Source: Dryobates pubescens (taxonomy: Eukaryota; Chordata; Aves; Piciformes; Picidae). Taken from it: a stretch of DNA of 64,000 nt. A program made the translations under genes and the position numbers. The DNA is taken from NCBI RefSeq assembly GCF_014839835.1, contig NC_071642.1, forward strand, positions 7,028,052 to 7,092,051. Direction: 5' to 3'. Positions 61,111-64,000 of this stretch are shown one piece after another; position 1 is the first letter of the stretch, and each line of letters starts with the position of its first letter. The notes under the pieces are model-generated. The model did no database searches. It was not told the DNA's origin and saw only the letters and a list, made by a program, of their open reading frames with translations.

Positions 61111-62222
61111 TTCAGCCCCAGCAGACCACCAGGTTGTGCCCACCCCCCACCACAGGCAGTGGGCTGAGGCTGTCCAGCTTTGCTCAGTCCTTGCGTGGGA
61201 AGGAGCAGTGGTGGCTAAGGGTGGTGAGAAGAGCTCTTGGGGGTGCCCACTGTTTGCTGCCAGAATGGTTACCCAAGTGCTGTCCTGCAGCCTTTTGGGT
61301 TCAACACAGAACTTCTGCTGAATAGAAAGAGTCTGAAAAGTGCTTTCAGGTTTCAGATTATTTTGTGTATCTTTTTCCTCCTTTTTAATCCCCTGTGGAT
61401 TTCAAAGAAGTGCTGCAGTGGGAATGAAATGCCAGCTTTGCTCCACTTGCAGCTGTGAGGAGGAAGTGGTTTAGGGTCCTTCATCTGTGCCTGGGCAGTG
61501 ACTTTGGGGCTCTCTTGTTCACAGATGAAGCAGCCAATTCCCATCCTGATTTTAGTGCATTGAGGCCCCCTCAGATCCCCCCTTGGATGTCTGTTGGTTT
61601 TGTCCCTTCAATCCTATCACCTCCACTCCCAAGTGACTTACCCTGTGGACTCCCAGTGCCGTGGTTCTTAGCTGGCAGAGGGTGGACCTGGTGAGTGTGG
61701 GACCTGGTGTGCAGGCAGAGAGAGCTCTCAGGCTGTGTGAAATGCAGAGGGGAGAGCAGCCAGCAGAGCAGCCTGGCTGCTGAGCAGAGAAGGTCCAGCT
61801 GCAAGAGCAGAGAGCTCAGATTCCTCCTGTCATCTGGCAGCAAGTCCCAGCCTGGCCAGAGCAGAAGGGATTGAGTGGGATTCTGTAGCAGGCTGCAGAC
61901 CAACAGCGGATGAAGAGCTTCAGAGAGGGGGAGGAAGGCTTGTGGCAGCTCGCTGCAGTGCCAGAGGTGAGTGGCAGCTCTTTGTGAGCAGCAGGCTGCA
62001 GAGCAGGACGAGTGGCACGGGAGGCAAGAGGGCACAAAGCCAGTGCCAGGTGGGCAGCGGGAGCCGCTGAGAGCTTCAAGCACCTCTCCTGGTGCTGGGT
62101 CGCTGGCTGGGGGCGAGAGCTGGGAGGATTGCAGGTGGCAGCAGTGAAAAGAGGCTTTGGATGCTGCTAGGGACTTGGAAGAGCTGCGAGACCTCTCAAG
62201 GGACCGGAGCAAAGGGGAACCC
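61111..62222 (+). other. Upstream region of the dopamine receptor
   Basis: Unique sequence, probably holding promoter and 5'UTR. An in-frame ATG at 62157 would add 22 residues but has a weaker context. No CpG island as strong as those of the other genes. Confidence 0.45.
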
Positions 62223-63542
62223 ATGGATGGCTCTGCGGAAGGGAGGGGGCTGGATGTGCTCAATGACACGAGCAGTGGGAAGAGCTGGGCAGAAGAAGGC
62301 AACTCTGAGCTGTCCTTGCGTGTGGTGACAGCTGCCTTACTCTTCCTTCTCATCCTCTCCACTCTCCTGGGCAACACCCTGGTGTGTGTGGCTGTGGTCA
62401 GGTTCAGACACTTGTGCTCCAAGGTCACCAATGTCTTCGTTGTCTCCTTGGCGGTGTCCGACCTCTTGGTGGCTCTGCTGGTGATGCCCTGGAAGGCTGC
62501 CTCCCAGGTGGCAGGCTACTGGCCCTTTGGGGCTTTCTGTGAGGTCTGGGTGGCTTTTGACATCATGTGCTCCACGGCCTCCATCCTCCACTTGTGCATC
62601 ATCAGCCTGGACCGTTACTGGGCCATTTCCAACCCCTTCTGCTACCAGAGGAGGATGAGGCAGCCTGTGGCCTTCATCACCATCGCGGTGGCCTGGCTGC
62701 TGTCCCTCCTGATTTCCTTCATCCCCGTGCAGCTGAGGTGGCACAAGGACCGTGGCTTCCTCAGCCAGCAGGAGCCAGGTGCTCGTGGCCCTGAGGAGGA
62801 GGAGAGCTGCGACTCCAGCCTCAGCAGGACCTACGCCATCTCCTCCTCGCTGGTCAGCTTCTACCTCCCTGTGGCCATCATGCTGGGCACCTACGGCTGC
62901 CTCTTCCGCACCGCCCGGCGGCAGCTCCGCAGGATCTCCTCCTTGGAGGGGGCAGCAGGCCGTGCCCAGGGCTGCCAGGCCGCCGGCTCCCCTCAGGAAG
63001 CCTCCCTGAAGCGCTCCTTCAAGAAGGAAACCAAGCTCCTTACGACCCTCTCCGTCATCCTGGGCGTCTTCGTCTTCTGCTGGCTGCCCTTCTTCGTGCT
63101 CAACTGCGCGGTGCCCTTCTGCGACCCCCGCCTGGGGGAGCCGGGGCAGTTCCCCTGTGTCAGTGAGGCTGTCTTCAACACCTTTGCCTGGTGTGGCTGG
63201 GCCAACTCCTCCCTCAACCCCATCATCTACGCCTTCAACGCGGACTTCCGCAGGGCTTTCGCCGCCCTCCTGGGCTGCGGCCGCCCGCGGCCCGGCCGCG
63301 CCGCGGAGAGGGTGGCCCTCAGCACCGAGCCGGCCTCCTACCGCCGCGACACCACCTGCCAGAAGGAGGTGGTGGCCCTCGGCTGCCCCCAGCTGCTCCC
63401 CCACGCTGCTCTGCCCCTGGAAAGCAGTGAGGTGTCCTTTGAGAGGGAATCGCAGGTCTCTGAGCCCTCTGGCCGCAGGGTGGTGCAGGTGGAGTGCGAG
63501 GAGGCTGCCTCCCTGGAGAGGGTCACAGCCCTGCCCAGCTGA
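62223..63542 (+). CDS. DRD1C: D1-class dopamine receptor, D1C-like, intronless CDS
   Basis: A 439-aa seven-helix receptor of the D1 dopamine family, which couples to Gs/Golf and raises cAMP at the plasma membrane of neurons. Visible marks: NDT glycosylation site at N14; ligand-binding Asp 113 in [14 protein letters not shown] at 130-132; TM5 serines in [16 protein letters not shown] in TM6; [12 protein letters not shown] in TM7; a palmitoylation-type Cys in LLGCG. The tail has [10 protein letters not shown] and [10 protein letters not shown]. From memory these resemble Xenopus D1C (YHHDTTFQKD, FECEAEITLE) more than D1A or D5. Mammals lack D1C. The start at 62223 gives an N terminus of usual length. 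The paralogue call (D1C versus D1E/D1D) is about 70% sure; the D1 class is near certain. Confidence 0.9.
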   Translation: MDGSAEGRGLDVLNDTSSGKSWAEEGNSELSLRVVTAALLFLLILSTLLGNTLVCVAVVRFRHLCSKVTNVFVVSLAVSDLLVALLVMPWKAASQVAGYWPFGAFCEVWVAFDIMCSTASILHLCIISLDRYWAISNPFCYQRRMRQPVAFITIAVAWLLSLLISFIPVQLRWHKDRGFLSQQEPGARGPEEEESCDSSLSRTYAISSSLVSFYLPVAIMLGTYGCLFRTARRQLRRISSLEGAAGRAQGCQAAGSPQEASLKRSFKKETKLLTTLSVILGVFVFCWLPFFVLNCAVPFCDPRLGEPGQFPCVSEAVFNTFAWCGWANSSLNPIIYAFNADFRRAFAALLGCGRPRPGRAAERVALSTEPASYRRDTTCQKEVVALGCPQLLPHAALPLESSEVSFERESQVSEPSGRRVVQVECEEAASLERVTALPS

Positions 63543-63584
63543 GCCTTCAGCTGAGGGCTGGGGGTCAGGAGAACAGAACAGAAT

Positions 63585-64000
63585 GGAACAGAATTAACCA
63601 GGTTGGAAAAGACCTTTGAGAGCATCCAGTCCAACCTATCACCCAACACCATCTGATCAACTCAACCATGGCACCAAGGGCCTCATCCAGGCTGCTCTTA
63701 AACACCTCCAGGGATGGTGACTCCAGCACCTCCCTGGGCAGCACATCCCAATGGCCAATCTCTCTTGCTGGGAAGAAAGGAAGGGAGAGGCTCTGCTCAG
63801 CTGCACCATGGGATAGGCCAAGGGGCAGTGGATATAAACTACAGCAGAGGAGGTTCCACCTCAGCATGAGGAGGAACTTCCTCAGTGTGAGGGTCCCAGA
63901 GCCCTGGAGCAGGCTGCCCAGAGAGGTTGTGGAGTCTCCTTCTCTGGAGCCTTTCCAGCCCCATCTGGATGTGTTCCTGTGTGACCTGTGCTGGATTCCA
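63585..64000. mobile_element. CR1 LINE pair after the dopamine receptor
   Basis: Minus-strand CR1 (about 63585-63770) starts 43 bp after the stop codon. A plus-strand CR1 (63770 to the window end) follows head-to-head. Confidence 0.87.

Noticed and set aside
62157-62222. Upstream ATG adding 22 residues to the dopamine receptor
   Set aside because: Weaker start context, and the extension is charged and unlike any D1 N terminus. The start at 62223 gives the usual length.

Overview
The window is a piece of bird nuclear genome. Three things show this: vertebrate spliced genes, dozens of 5'-truncated CR1 LINE fragments of the avian type (many ending in the ATTCTATGA-like tail), and GC-rich, minisatellite-rich short introns as on avian microchromosomes. 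The gene order RHOBTB2 - TNFRSF10 - CHMP7 is that of human 8p21.3. I infer a microchromosome equivalent to chicken chromosome 22. The very high CR1 load would suit a CR1-rich lineage such as woodpeckers and relatives, but that is a guess.

Layout. 1-1620: upstream flank with one candidate alternative first exon (395-426). 1660-2002: CpG-rich promoter and probable non-coding first exon of RHOBTB2. 6121-15271 (+): the nine coding exons of RHOBTB2 (737 aa, complete), with minisatellites or CR1 copies in several introns, and a 3'UTR to an AATAAA at 16084. 33277-19720 (-): ten coding exons of one TRAIL-receptor-like death receptor (376 aa), the bird TNFRSF10B/TVB-type gene, whose inferred 3'UTR runs tail-to-tail towards RHOBTB2 and ends near 17535. 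33278-44449: intergenic block between the divergently transcribed TNFRSF10B and CHMP7, holding a solo-LTR fossil in TNFRSF10B sense just upstream of its start, a 650-bp polypyrimidine tract, CR1 copies, a 126-bp higher-order minisatellite and a second solo LTR of the same family nested in a CR1. 44450-54171 (+): ten coding exons of CHMP7 (447 aa, complete), followed by a long G/T-rich minisatellite that probably lies in its 3'UTR. 62223-63542 (+): an intronless D1-class dopamine receptor (439 aa), best matched by memory to the D1C subtype that mammals lack.

The four genes are not one pathway. RHOBTB2 is a CUL3 ubiquitin-ligase adaptor, TNFRSF10B a plasma-membrane death receptor, CHMP7 an ESCRT-III/nuclear-envelope protein and the last a neuronal GPCR. 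Every exon boundary given was fixed by GT/AG sites, by reading-phase agreement across all junctions and by recalled similarity to human proteins. No alignment or database search was run. CR1 boundaries are approximate, about 20 bp either way.

No undescribed multi-gene system is visible. The most interesting signals are regulatory or structural: the sense LTR upstream of the receptor gene, a minisatellite made of repeated splice-donor copies in RHOBTB2 intron 4, a CR1 end that forms part of a splice donor, and a CR1 flanked by direct repeats of about 112 bp.
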